Positions 42,469 through 53,610 of a DNA stretch of 64,000 nt are shown piece by piece. Below the pieces are notes generated by a model. That model searched no databases. It was given only the letters and a program-made list of their open reading frames with translations, and was not told where the DNA came from. Source of the stretch: Hepsetus odoe (Eukaryota > Chordata > Actinopteri > Characiformes > Hepsetidae). Where the stretch lies: NCBI GenBank assembly GCA_017165825.1, contig CM029380.1:5176256-5240255 (forward strand), written 5' to 3'. Each line of letters begins with the position of its first letter. The stretch's first letter is position 1. A program made the translations under genes and the position numbers.

Positions 42469-43840
42469 CTAGCAACAAAAAAAGCAAAAGGCAGTAAGCG
42501 CAGCTACCAAGAATGAGCAAATATCACATATTCAGTGTTCAGCAATTTGCAGGAAAAAGCTAAATTATTTCTCTAGCTGAATAAAAAGAACAAACAGTCC
42601 TACAACAAATTAAGCAATAGCAGGTATCTGAAGGTAATGGTAATATTTAAATAAGAATTTAAGAAATGGTACAAAGACCAGGCATCTACAGCAGCAATAA
42701 AGAAGTTACAGTGTTTGGGGTCATTTACATCCATTAGGCTTAAAGGGCAATTCTTGGTGTTCAATTTCATGGGATAAATGTTGGAAAAATTACTATTTAA
42801 ACCCAAATAACGAACGTTTGGCAAATAAGTCACAGGCACAATTTGCAGTCTTCCGTTCAAAGAGAGAGTAGTTTTTTCTGTTTATCAGATGACAAAATCA
42901 ACTAAATAGTCCAAAACACAAAGTCCGAACACAAAATCCGAACATTAACACGAACCAAATATTCCATAATCGTTCAAATAACTCTATCATGTATTGCGTA
43001 ATGCTTCTCACTGTCATTTGCCTCCTTAAAACTTTAACGAATGTAGAATTTCTCAACAGATAAATCACAGGAATTGCTTAATATCCTATCAACTAAAAAA
43101 AAAATTTTTTTTAAATGGCAGTACATTTTTCTAAAGTACAATAAGATGAACAGAATCATGAAAAACATGATCATTTGCTCCAAAGTGCTTTTGTATTTGG
43201 GCACGAATAAAATAAATGTCCTGTTTTTATTAATGTCTTTTAAAGTTACTTATTTTTGGGATGAAACCTGTGCAACATTATAAATGATATTTCTTAGACA
43301 ATATAAGATTAGATGAGCCAATATACCTTTACTTTCAATCTAAAGGTGCAATGAGATCATTTGAAGCAAACCTTTAGATGCCTTAATGCAGAAATAAATA
43401 AAAATAGAAGTCCCTAAACATGAGACTATGATGCACAAATAACTGTACAGATCCAAATATATACAAGCTATGAGGTTAAGGTGCCAGTGCATATGAATAA
43501 CAGTAAAGAGACCATTAAATGCACAGATACAGATGATTATGTAACCCAGACTGGTTGTTGGTGAAGTTACAGTGTAGCATTGCACATGAAGGGAGACAGA
43601 ATCAATAATAATCTCGCATCACAGTCACTGTGGGGTTACCAGCCTTGCAAAAATCGATTAAATTAGTCCAATTAAATCAGGAGGAGTGAGAGTGAGAGGT
43701 CTGTGTCCTTACCTGGCAGACACGGGGTCCACAGTGAACACCCAGCCCTCACACATCTGCTCACCCTGCGCGCTCACTCTCACCTCCCGGTTTACAAACT
43801 TCTGCCACTCCTGCGGCATCATTTTACACCAGTCACTCAT
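42102..43840 (-). CDS. gemin6: GEMIN6, SMN-complex subunit (two coding exons)
   Basis: Gemin6 is a small Sm-fold protein that pairs with Gemin7 in the SMN complex, which loads Sm rings on spliceosomal snRNAs in the cytoplasm and concentrates in nuclear gems. Exon 1 (43840-43713) and exon 2 (42468-42102) join through a split Ser codon to 164 aa (human 167). The N-terminal part (MSDWCKMMPQEWQKFVNREV ... GWVFTVDPVSA) gives the Sm-like fold. The C-terminal part holds KNLIPVKDDG, ISAPYGAEQCTSSNEIILAR and ESNPGLKD, matching the human protein's characteristic PYGPENCSSSNEIIL region. The start is the first ATG of the exon, giving the expected N-terminus. It is head to head with SRSF7 and tail to tail with SOS1. 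Confidence 0.96.
42469..43712 (-). other. gemin6: GEMIN6 intron
   Basis: 1,244-bp AT-rich intron with a GT donor and a ttgctag acceptor. No repeat family or other gene recognised. Confidence 0.9.
43713..43840 (-). CDS. gemin6: GEMIN6 exon 1 (coding part)
   Basis: ATG at 43840-43838; 42 codons plus two bases; donor gtaagg (43712-43707). It encodes most of the Sm-like half. Confidence 0.95.
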
Positions 43841-44148
43841 CGCTCTTCAACCCAACTCCCAGTTTATACACTTAAAGTAGGGCAGTTCTCTGCGTTTAGC
43901 GCCGCAGTTTAGACTCCACTTCTCTAGAGAAGTAAAACAGCACCGTTTCAAAAATTCTGGGCTCGAGGCACCGAAAAGCAGCGTGGGTTTTGTAGTTTTC
44001 AGTTCCGCGTTAACCTATTAGTCGAGCACCTTCGGAAACTACAAGGTGTCGCGTTCCGGGCGCGTTCGCTCGTTCGGGCTTATGGTTCCACTTTGACGAG
44101 CCGGCCTGGAACGCTCCGCTGAGGCTTCTTAACGTCGATGACTGTGAG
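43841..44148. promoter_or_regulatory. Shared GEMIN6/SRSF7 bidirectional promoter region
   Basis: The two start codons are divergent and about 308 bp apart, and the span is GC-richer than its surroundings with CpGs (gcgttccgggcgcgttcgctcg). Copies of ACTACAA lie in opposite orientations at 43990-43996 (as ttgtagt) and 44038-44044, a motif bound by ZNF143/THAP11-type factors in many bidirectional promoters. No TATA box was noticed. Confidence 0.75.
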
Positions 44149-44176
44149 ATGTCCAGAAATAGTCGGCACAGAGGAG
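44149..44176 (+). CDS. srsf7: SRSF7 exon 1 (coding part)
   Basis: MSRNSRHRG plus the first base of a Glu codon; G at -3 of the ATG; donor gtgagt. The start is chosen because it gives the MSR N-terminus typical of the family. Confidence 0.92.
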
Positions 44177-47100
44177 GTGAGTGACACACCGACATAGAAC
44201 CTTAAATAAATCACTGGACTATGACAGAACTGGCGTGTTTGATGGTGGTCGCGGTCGAGCAGAAATGGCGGTCCCAATGGCGCGCGCTCGGATCCGTTCG
44301 AAGGTCTCTAGGATAGGATATGCTAAGCTAAGTTAGCGCGTTAGCTCCGTTTACTTGTAAAGACATTTTTTTTGGATAATATTAGACGAAAATAACAAAG
44401 ATTGCTTGACATATGGGTTATAGTGTAGCCAATGGTAAAAGTAGAGTTTTTAGACCGGCTAACTGACGCCTCACAGCTAAGCTAAATTCAAGTTACATTT
44501 TTTGCGATTAGTTACAGCGGCTTTTAGTAACGTCAAAACATTGATTTTTACAGGCTGAAAATTTCTAAATGAGTTAAATAATCCGTTGACTATTTGTTGA
44601 GACATAATATTTAAAGTAAAAAAAACCAAACAAACTTCACCTGGCAGGTGATGAGAAGGTTAAACGCTGGATGGAATGTTTCCAGCTGTTTCAGCTCAGT
44701 TCTTTCATTTCACATTTTATATATATTCGATCTGTATAATATATATCACGACAGAGTAGCCTGTATAGTGGATTCAAAGAGCAAATTACTGGTGTACCTG
44801 TAACGTTACACCTGCTGCAAACGCCCAGACCCTGTGAGCATTCTTTCCAGCTTGTGTAAGGATCATATAAAGAATATATTTGTTGTTGATTCATTTCATG
44901 GGTTGAAAGCTTTGACCATGCATCTGTAATGCCAGGTTGCAGTTATTCCACAAGGTTTGTGTGTAGGAATGTAATCAGAGGGGAAGAAATAGGAACATGT
45001 ATTACTAAAGCACAGTCTGACAGCAAGGAAAACGGTGCCTTCAGATGATCATGATGAATACTCCGAGGCCTGGGTGACAAAATGAGATCAGTTATATTTA
45101 TGGCATTTATCATACACTCTTTGATTGCTGCATGAAAGGAGGCTTGTCCCTGGAGCTGCTTGGGTGTGAGGACCTTTCTCAGGGGGGGTCAATATGTCCT
45201 GCAAATTTGGCACGAGTTTTCCTGTGCTGTGGACCGGCACTAAGAAATACGCTGGGTGTTGCGTCTCTAATGACAGGAGATGGGTATGAGCAAGAGTGCA
45301 AGGCAAGGTTTACAGAATGGTAGTGTGACCAGGTATGTTATATGTGCTGTAGTCAGTTGTGCTGAAAAACAGGCAGCGTTGAATTTGCTGAGATGTGCGT
45401 TTGGTTTGATGAGGATGGACAGAATTAGGAATGTGTGTATTAGAGGGACAGCTCAGGTTGGAAAGTTTGGAGTCCAAGTCAGAGAAGCAAGATTGGGTTG
45501 GTTTGGGCATTTGCAGAGGACAGATTTGGAGAAGGATACTGAAAATGGTGTTGCCAGGCAAGAGTAAACAGAAAAGACCACGAAGATGTGGTTTATGGAT
45601 GTGGTCAGAGAGGGCGTGGAGGCGATCAGTGTGAAGGACAAGGATGCAGAGGACAGGAAGAAATGGAGAAGGATGATCCGCTCTGATGACCCCCTAACAG
45701 GAGCAGCAAAACGAAGCAGCTCAGGGGCTGAACTAGTGCTGGAGATGGCATAGGTTCGAACCCACAACCCATCAAGAACGTTAACTGAATATCCTGCCAC
45801 ATTCTTTCTGTTTAAGTTATTTCTCTCGGGATCAATTACATTTTAAACAATTTCTTTTAACGATTAAAAATGGTAGTGATCTTTAGTGACATCTCCTGGT
45901 GTTTTTTTTTGAAGGCTTGTTTTTCTTTTTAAATCTACAGTCACATCTGTTTGTTGGAGAGTGTAAGGTCATGAATGGAAAGCATCACAATATGGTCTCT
46001 ACTTTGGAATAAACGTGTAATGAAGGTTTTTTTATTTTAAAGCATGACCAGAGTTATTTATGTAAATGGAGAATAACTCCTCATACAATCAGAGACCAGG
46101 TTTTTCCAGTGTTCAAAGGTGCTGTTGATGCTTCTTGCTACAGCAAGAGAGGGCGTTTTAATAGGAAAAAGACAGCCTTTTGTGTCTTGTTTGTGGGAAA
46201 GGTTAGAGGGATAGGATTACTCAGAGGGCATCTGGTCTGTAGCAGCACTGAGTGTGCTCATGTTGTATGGCGGCTGATTGAAAGCTGCTGAAATGGCATT
46301 TTTTCCATGACTTGGTTCTTGCTTTTCAAGCTGACTTCATTGTAATTTTCTCCTTTTCCTATATTCATTTTTGTAGCTAATTTACTTCTTTTGCAGAAAA
46401 TGTCTAAGGACATCACTTCAATATGCTACAGAAGGTTTTTTTTTATGTTGGATAACCAACTTTGGCTTGTTTTGTTTGTTCCTAAGGAACGGAGAGGTTC
46501 CACTGCTGTGAAGTGTTTTAAATGGTTTTTTTTTCCCCATTCAGAATTTGTACTCTTTTTTTTTTTTGGCCTCAGAGGAGATCCCTGTAGCAAAGTCCTG
46601 CTAATCGTGCTTGGGTTTCTAGTTCAGGCCTGTTGCAGCAACAGTGTCTGGAGCAAACTTCAAATAGACAGTCACATCATGTACATCAGATGAATTGAGT
46701 CAGCTCTACATTTGCAAGCAGCTACCAGTGTTGTTGGCCAATTTTTCGGTTAAGCGCACACGGCATCCACATCGTTATGTGAGAAAACACAAGGGGGCAG
46801 TTGTCAGGTCAGATTCAGGGCTTGTCTTGGACTGCATGTGGCGTATGCTGCTATTAAAGAGTGTTTGGAAATTGATCTTGATGTCTTGGCTTAGTCTCTG
46901 TCAGGGAAATCTGACATGGAAAAGTTACTTGGCAACTGTTAATATAAAGTGGCCAAAGAAGAATAAGAATAATTAGAAACATAACGTATGATCACATTGA
47001 TTTCATTCAGATGCCCCCAGTAACTTCTCTGGATCATCTTAAGGTTTGACCAGGATGCTCGCAGCACACAGAAGAATATTTGTTTTTTTAATCATTGCAG

Positions 47101-50100
47101 GCTTCTGCCATATCAGTGTCTTAAACGGCTGCAATAACATTAAGGGTCAATATATTGTGCAGCCCTAGAAGTAACTGAACCACAGTGCCATATTTGTTCC
47201 TCTCCTTTTACAGAAACTAAAGTTTATGTGGGTAACCTGGGCACTGGTGCAGGGAAAGGCGAGCTAGAGCGGGCGTTTGGTTATTACGGGCCGTTGAGAA
47301 CTGTGTGGATTGCTAGAAACCCTCCAGGGTTCGCCTTTGTGGAGTTTGAAGATCCCAGAGATGCGGAGGATGCCGTCCGTGGCCTCGATGGCAAGTAAGT
47401 GGGCGGACATGCTACCATTCTATTTCCTCCATTGTTGCTATGACAGCAGAGGAGTCTTTTACATCACATTTGATCATTGGAAAACTAAAAGTGGTCAGAG
47501 GGTTCCTTGTTTACGTTTGCAAACGTTCATTGTTGGTAATTTGCTCTTTGGAAATACTGAAGCGTTTGAGACTCAGCTGGATGTGTTACCGGGTCACTCG
47601 TACTTATATTTAAGCCAAAGTTTAGTCCTGATGTCTTGTTTAAAGATGTGCTTATGGGGTTGATGAATAGGTGAAACTGCTCAAAAGTTTGGAATCAGCA
47701 TGTGGTTGTAGAAACAAGAATAAAATTATTTTCATGTTGTGCAGTGTCAAGTTTCAAAATTAGCAGCTAAAAGAAAGCAGATGTATGGTTCCATAACAGA
47801 TGTAAGGGTATTTTAAAGTAATTTAGAATTAGATTGTTAACTTTTATGATTTCTCATTCAGTTAATTATAACTTGATGTCTAAAACACCCAAAATCCCAA
47901 GATATTATACCAAGATATTTTTAACAAAAATAAGATTAGCAATTCCGAGTATTTTGAGTAGTACACGATCATTGAGTTGCTTTTTTGCGCTGATTAGTTT
48001 CTGCAGTTTTACAAAGCAGTTATTGACCTTGGCTGACCCCTGCAAACTGTGCTGCTTTCAGAGTGATCTGTGGAACCCGTGTACGAGTGGAGTTATCTAC
48101 AGGAATGCCGCGCCGCTCTCGTTACGACCGCCCACCCACCCGCCGACCCTTTGACCCAAACGACCGTTGCTATGAATGCGGTGAAAAGGGCCACTATGCA
48201 TACGACTGTCACCGATACAGCCGGCGGCGAAGGAGCAGGTAAGGCTGGTCAGAGGAACCAGAAATGATATTAAATGCCTTTACACCTGTTACCTGTACAG
48301 ACTCGGTGTAACTGATTAGATATGTACTGTTCAAACCCTGTCAAATCTGTATTCCTGTTGACTTGAGCAGGACTGCCTTTATTCTTTATTTATTACTGCA
48401 AATACTGCTGCTCTGTTTTTTCTCTCCCTGTGTCCTTGATTTTATTTTCAATATTTTATATAAATATATATATATATATATATTGCTCAAATGTTTGCGA
48501 TTTTATTTAATGATTCACCTGGTCAAAACCTTTCAGGTTTCATCGTTTGATTCAGAGTGTCACGACCCTTTACGATTTCATGAGGCATCTAGCAAAATTC
48601 CACACTTACGGTCATCTGCTTTGACCAGGGCATGAGCAGCCAGACCCCTCTAAGGCACCTGTCACTTCTACCTGCAACTAAAAGTTTCATACAGGGGCAT
48701 ATAAGCGTGTGCTCACATCCCCCACCCCTAACCGGGCGATCGCCAATCTGAGTCAATTTGGCTATCAATTTGGGCAACGCTTTTGCTAATGAGAGCAACG
48801 AGACCTCAACCAGACCACGGTCCTGTCTAGAAAAAGCACCTCGCACACTTCTATCAAGTCTCAATCAAGCGATTTGGCTGTCAGTGCGATCATCGTTAGA
48901 AAGTGAAGAAAACGACTAGATGCAGAGGTCGGCTGATGATAGATACTTCTAGACCGCCTAGATCTGCTAGACCTCGGTTCCAAAGAGGGTCGACCTGCAA
49001 ACTTGCAAGGTTTATTTTACGTACCAATTAATGTGTCTCTTTCTTTTTTTTTTTTTTTTTTTTTTTTTTTCTTTTTAAAAAAAAATAATTTCCTTTGCCT
49101 GAAGAAACATAATGACTTAATGTAGTTAGCTCTTTTTTTCCTTTCGTATTGGTAAAGCTTGAAAAAGACCTACTTTATGCAGAGAGATCCTATGCACAGT
49201 TAACTGTGACGTAATGTAATGCTAAAGTCAAATACTGTACTGTTTTTGTCGTTGTACTGCTGTGGCTAATGACAGGGAGCAGAGTAAGCTGAAGTTGTAG
49301 GAGGTGAAGGGATAGATTCAGAAACAGAAATAATGTGTTAATGGCTTGTTAGTAACTGTGGATCCTGCACTAAAGACTTCTTTGTTTCCTTTCCCCCATC
49401 CCATCCATGCTTCCATCCTCCCATTTGGCCGTGGGCAGGTCCCGCTCCCGCTCTCACTCGCGCTCTTGCGGGAGGAGGTATTCTCGCTCTCGCTCACGAA
49501 GTCGAAGCAGGGGCAGGAGGTGAGGATTTGCATGTGTGCAAGTAATGAGGTGTATTTCAAAAAACACTTGCTTTGTTCATACTCAACTTGCAGTTCATTA
49601 TCTTGGTTTGTAGTTTTATCAGCTGTGCCCTCTTCCTGCTTTTATGCCAAGGGTGATGCTGAAATAATGAAGGTTTTTTGCATTCTCATTTGTTCCAGAA
49701 ATACTATACATCCTCCAAGTGGATTTTGGCAGTCTCATGCAATTTAGTGTGTAAAGATGTATTTAATGTAGAAGTCTGTTTGTAGTCTATTGGTGTGTGT
49801 TCCTTACTAAAACTTTAAAAAAGAGAATTTTGCTGCTGAATTTAATTAAAAATTTTGTATCTTTTTGTTTCAGGTCGAGGTCATTTTCTCCTCGACGCTC
49901 TCGCTCCGGCTCTCCCAGGAGATCCAGGTCGGGTACCCCCAGGAGGTCCAGGTGAGTAGCAGCATAAGGTTTGAGAGAGTTCTTTCACAAAGAACAATTC
50001 TATCTTTCAAAAATGCATCGTTCAGAGAGGTCTGAAGTTAAATTTCTTATTCCAGAGGAAAGCCTAGATGGGACTGTACTAGTAGTAGTGGTGGTGGGAC

Positions 50101-51999
50101 TTTGTACTCTTTAGATTTACAGAACAGACTCATTGCTTTAGCCTGATTTATTTCAGGCATTTAAGGAAAACAATTAATTGCTTCTTTTTTTTTTTTTTTG
50201 CATCCTTGCGATATTAAATATGTAAACGATGTAACAAACCATTGGGGGGGGACATAAAAAAACAAACTCGTTGCTGGAGAAATGGCATGTATTACATTTG
50301 ATGCCCGTGACACTAAAACATGTAAAAACATGGATGAAAAAGAAGCAGTGAAGTTATTTGCATTATATTTGAATAAATTGTTTTATTGTTAAAAAGGTTC
50401 AGTTGATGGTTTGAGACTTGGTTCGTTTTTATAGAAATATCTTTCTATGAAAAACATTTTACTTTTGCACATTTCAGAGCCTTTCGGTTTTGTTGTATGT
50501 ATTTAATCCAGATCACGGTCCAGATCACATTCTCGCTCTGCCTCTCATCCAAGGAGCAGGTAAATTATACCATGAAAATGTAATCCAGGCCCAAACGTGC
50601 CATCAGATTCCAAAAACAACTTTCATATGCATGACTCAGACAGCACCCTCTGTTAATAACCTCTGTAATTTGGGGGGTGGGGGGGGGGGATCACATTAAA
50701 GCTTTTTTTCCCCCTCTTTCCCCTTCCTGTCTGAACACAAAGTCTTCAGATTAAATCTGAAGTATATTTAAATTAATGCAACAGAATTTATAAACGTTTA
50801 ACCATTTTGGAAGGCCATAATTAGCCCTGATAATTAATTAATTAATTAATTAATTAATAATTAGATTTCATCTGTAGCGTATAGAAACACTACTGTGCAT
50901 ATGATTTGATTTAACTTCCGTTATCTTTATCCAAGCAAATTTTTTAAAATGTTTTTATTTATTTATTTTATTTATTTTATTTATTTTTTTAGATCCGGCT
51001 CAGTTGGGAGATCTAGGTCTGGTTCTGCAGCTCGGAGGTAAATATATATAAATGAATATACACACAAACCCTCATACTTTCTCCTCATAAGGGGTGTAGC
51101 AAGCCTTTTTGTTTCTAGTTTTTAATATCGTAATCATTTGAAAAGAAAAAGCAATGGAAAGCATGCATGCTATGGGTCACAGGAAAAGGCTGCTTTTATC
51201 TATTTGCACTCCAGGGAGCAGATCAAAACAGAGATTCTAGAATTACTTAGCTGCTGGTACAATTTCAAAGAATGTCAAAGAATATCTGAAATGTTTTCTC
51301 CAGTGTAAGGTTGCCTTACAGCTGATTAATTCAGGATTTCTTAATAAATGATGAAGAGCACACTAATTGACCCAAGGCAATCTATATCTTAAAAAAAAAT
51401 TAAATACAGCTTCATACATTTAAACACGAATTTCATTAAAGGGAGTGTCAGACTGAGTGGAATATAAATACTAATGCGTGCTAAATCAAAGTTTAATAAT
51501 GAGCCTAAAGGCCTGGTTTATCATCCGTCTTTCTTTCGTGCTCCTTTCATTATCTCAGAATCTAGTTATCAACTTCAAAATTAAACTTCTAATAACATTT
51601 CCCACACTTCCCTCAACACATAGTGCATGCTGCACAATTCTACTTATTTTTTTTTGCATGCGATTGATGCGGGAGAGGGAATAAATATACAAGGAAATGA
51701 AAAGCCACAAGTTATTTCTCGGTAAACTGAAGGAGCCTTTTCTTTTAATCTTAGCCGTTCCAAATCTAGAGCTTCTCCTCAAAAACAAAGGTAGGTTTTT
51801 TAATCACTCCAGGTTCTTGTGGGTATTGAATGGCTTGTGTTGAAATGAAATGCTCTTGTATAGTTACTACATTTTAAAAGGCTTGGCTAGGAGAGAAATA
51901 AACTTTCGTTTGTTTTTTTTGTTTGTTTTTCCCCCCCCTTTCAGTCACTCCCTTTCTCGAAGTCCTGGTGGAAGCAAAAGTCCGGAAAGAGATGGCTGA
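44149..51999 (+). CDS. srsf7: SRSF7 (9G8), SR splicing factor (nine coding exons)
   Basis: SRSF7 binds exonic enhancers, promotes splice-site selection and helps mRNA export in the nucleus. Exons at 44149-44176, 47214-47394, 48062-48238, 49439-49519, 49874-49951, 50512-50559, 50993-51037, 51755-51790 and 51945-51999 join to 242 aa (human 238). The RRM spans about 11-84 with RNP2 VYVGNL (13-18) and RNP1 PGFAFVEF (47-54). A CCHC zinc knuckle, unique to SRSF7 among SR proteins, has C106, C109, H114, C119 (CYECGEKGHYAYDC). The RS domain runs from 123 to the end (..SPERDG). The N-terminus MSRNSRHRGE differs from human MSRYGRYGGE. Regulation by a poison exon in intron 3 is known in mammals, and a candidate is visible here. 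Confidence 0.97.
44177..47213 (+). other. srsf7: SRSF7 intron 1
   Basis: 3-kb intron with a LINE 3' fragment (45296-45725). No other gene is visible. Confidence 0.85.
45296..45725 (+). mobile_element. RTE-like LINE 3' fragment
   Basis: Degenerate pieces match the C-terminal end of the reverse transcriptase in the LINE at 59130-60830: 'MRMDRIRN' near 45412, 'VREARLGWFGHLQR' near 45480, and 'EDRKKWRRMI' near 45650. Frames are broken, and it is 5'-truncated or internally deleted. Confidence 0.85.
47214..47394 (+). CDS. srsf7: SRSF7 exon 2 (RRM)
   Basis: TKVYVGNLGTGAGKGELERA ... NPPGFAFVEFEDPRDAEDAV RGLDG. Acceptor ttttacag, donor gtaagt; 181 nt. Nearly identical to human. Confidence 0.98.
48062..48238 (+). 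CDS. srsf7: SRSF7 exon 3 (RRM end, zinc knuckle)
   Basis: VICGTRVRVELSTGMPRRSR ... RCYECGEKGHYAYDCHRYSR RRRS. The CCHC knuckle defines SRSF7. Donor gtaagg; 177 nt. Confidence 0.98.
48537..49015 (+). other. srsf7: Candidate SRSF7 poison exon / conserved intron 3 block
   Basis: Non-repetitive, base-balanced sequence inside an otherwise AT-rich, low-complexity intron. A good acceptor (aaaacctttcag) ends at 48536. Reading on from exon 3 in frame gives 28 codons and then TGA at 48622-48624, so inclusion would truncate the protein after the zinc knuckle. The 3' end is uncertain (possible donors gtgaag near 48903 and gtttat near 49009). Mammalian SRSF7 has a poison cassette at this place. Confidence 0.5.
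49439..49519 (+). CDS. srsf7: SRSF7 exon 4 (RS domain)
   Basis: SRSRSHSRSCGRRYSRSRSR plus SRGR. Acceptor gggcag, donor gtgagg; 81 nt, split Arg codons at both ends. Confidence 0.95.
49874..49951 (+). CDS. srsf7: SRSF7 exon 5 (RS domain)
   Basis: SRSFSPRRSRSGSPRRSRSG TPRRS; 78 nt. Acceptor tgtttcag, donor gtgagt. Confidence 0.95.
50512..50559 (+). CDS. srsf7: SRSF7 exon 6 (RS domain)
   Basis: SRSRSHSRSASHPRS; 48 nt. The acceptor (tttaatccag) has a weak polypyrimidine tract; donor gtaaat. Confidence 0.9.
50837..50868. repeat. (TTAA)n simple repeat
   Basis: Six to seven 'attaatta' units in SRSF7 intron 6, unrelated to the exons. Confidence 0.85.
50993..51037 (+). CDS. srsf7: SRSF7 exon 7 (RS domain)
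   Basis: SGSVGRSRSGSAAR; 45 nt. The acceptor follows a long (TTTA)n/T tract; donor gtaaat. Confidence 0.9.
51755..51790 (+). CDS. srsf7: SRSF7 exon 8 (RS domain)
   Basis: RSKSRASPQKQ with split codons; 36 nt. Acceptor atcttag, donor gtaggt. Confidence 0.9.
51945..51999 (+). CDS. srsf7: SRSF7 exon 9 (terminal coding exon)
   Basis: HSLSRSPGGSKSPERDG then TGA at 51997-51999. Human ends SPERMD. Acceptor ccctttcag. Confidence 0.93.
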
Positions 52000-52299
52000 G
52001 TCTTTGACTGTCTCTCTTTTTATTCTCTTCCCTGTCTTTCTCACCTTCCTTTAGAGATCCTTAGTGTGCAAATGAAGGGTTTGTTTTTTGTTTTCTCGTT
52101 TGTTTACACGACCTACACTGTTTTCTGCAGTACAGGATGAAAAATAGCAAAAATACTGTGTGTTTGTGGTGTTTTTAGGGGGGCGGGGGTAGAAATTCAG
52201 TTTATTAATTGCTTTCTCACAGAGTTGATATGCAGTAGAAGCTGTGTAAAGAAATGACTGGTTTGAGTTTTTTTTTTTTTTTTTTTTTTTAAGGTACGT

Positions 52300-52305
52300 A
52301 TTAAA
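52300..52305 (+). promoter_or_regulatory. srsf7: Possible SRSF7 polyadenylation signal ATTAAA
   Basis: The commonest variant hexamer, followed by the GU-rich 'cttgtcggatttgtcg' 20-40 nt on. It would give a 3' UTR of about 320 nt. A more distal site is possible. Confidence 0.5.
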
Positions 52306-52884
52306 TTAAGTTAAACTTCACAAAAGCTTGTCGGATTTGTCGTCTTTTATCACCTTTTATTTAACCTTCAGGTTGACGCTTGTGATCACTCAAACAGAAC
52401 ATCTTCAGAAATTGTTCCCTGTTTACTGCTGTAACAGTCTCTTTTACTCTGGGAGGGCTTTACGCTGCACTTTAGAAATTTGCTGCTGAGGATCTGATTG
52501 TATCCAGCCACATCTGTGAGGTTATGTGCTGATACAGACTAGCTTTGGATCTCAAATATCACTGGCTCATCCCAGAATTTGCAGTCCATCACTGCAGAGA
52601 ATAATGTTTTACTGCTTTACCGCCCAAAGTTGGGATGCTTTCAACCTGGTGACAGCAAAAAAGAAGAAAATAACCAGAAAGAGTTTTGATGTAAAATTCT
52701 ACCCATAGGTGGAGCTGTGGTGTTGAGATGGATGTTGCGGTTGACATGAAATAGTGGTTGCATGGAGTTTGCAGAAGGAGAGATTGCAACTGCTATCCAT
52801 GTTCACACGAGAGCATTTTTCTTGTAAGCCAGGCTTTATTGATGCCTCTTGTGATTTGACACCTTTCTTGCTAACACCAGTAGA

Positions 52885-52887
<3 letters not shown>

Positions 52888-52942
<55 letters not shown>
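52888..52942. repeat. (GT)27 microsatellite
   Basis: Uninterrupted GT run of about 55 nt. Confidence 0.95.
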
Positions 52943-52943
<1 letters not shown>

Positions 52944-53154
52944 TTCTCGCACAGAATAATTTTCCAGCTGTAAATGAGAACGTCCAAAGCTTTCTCTTAG
53001 AATTCAAACTCCATAGTCTCAATCTGATTTCTGAACAGAGCCAGATAGTGTTGAGTGATTGCTTTGTGTTTGATCATGATTATAGTCTGAGCTGCCACTG
53101 CAGGGGCTGCTAGACTGTTTACACATCTGTTTAGACAGGTTTATGACTTTCCTT

Positions 53155-53610
53155 TTTTTTTTTCCTCCAGCAGAGCAAGGGGGTGTCAATGCAGCTGTTT
53201 AGATGTGCCTATTTTTTTCATCCCGTTTTGCAGTTTGATAGCAAGCCAGTGAGATGGTCTGTGTTCTTTTAATAGCACCATTAGCTACAGGCAAAATGTC
53301 AGCCACCTAATGTGATCAACCTTCGTGGCAGCCTGCGAGGGGGCTGAGCGTGAATCAGAGCTGATGTGCCTCTGATGGAGAAACAGCGGGAAGGAAATGC
53401 CCTTCCGAGGCACAGAAGCATGGAAATGATGATGTGATGAGGAATGTTTATTTGGTGGCCTATTAATGTTTCACAGGGTCGTTCTGTCATTTAGTGGGTT
53501 CACTGATTCCAACGACTTTTTCTGGTCGTCGGGCTGATGAGAGCAGCCAGGCTGTGAAAGCCCTTTCACGGAGCTAATGGAAGTGCCATTGCAGATTTGA
53601 CTGGACAGTG
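53155..53610. promoter_or_regulatory. Candidate conserved non-coding element
   Basis: About 450 bp of balanced, non-repetitive sequence with no coding frame and no repeat similarity, including 'ggtggcctattaatgtttcacaggg' and 'gctaatggaagtgcc'. It stands out from the AT-rich repeats around it. Function is inferred from texture only. Confidence 0.3.

Noticed and set aside
46391..46976. Two neighbouring frames of 93-100 residues in SRSF7 intron 1
   Set aside because: Phe-rich translation of T-runs, no splice-compatible continuation and no recognised domain.
49439..51999. CRISPR-like or tandem DNA repeat in the serine-arginine region
   Set aside because: Short Arg-Ser codon repeats spread over separate exons; this is eukaryotic SR-protein coding sequence.
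52754..53113. 119-residue frame downstream of SRSF7
   Set aside because: Its core is a Val-Cys run from the GT microsatellite and the rest matches nothing recognised.
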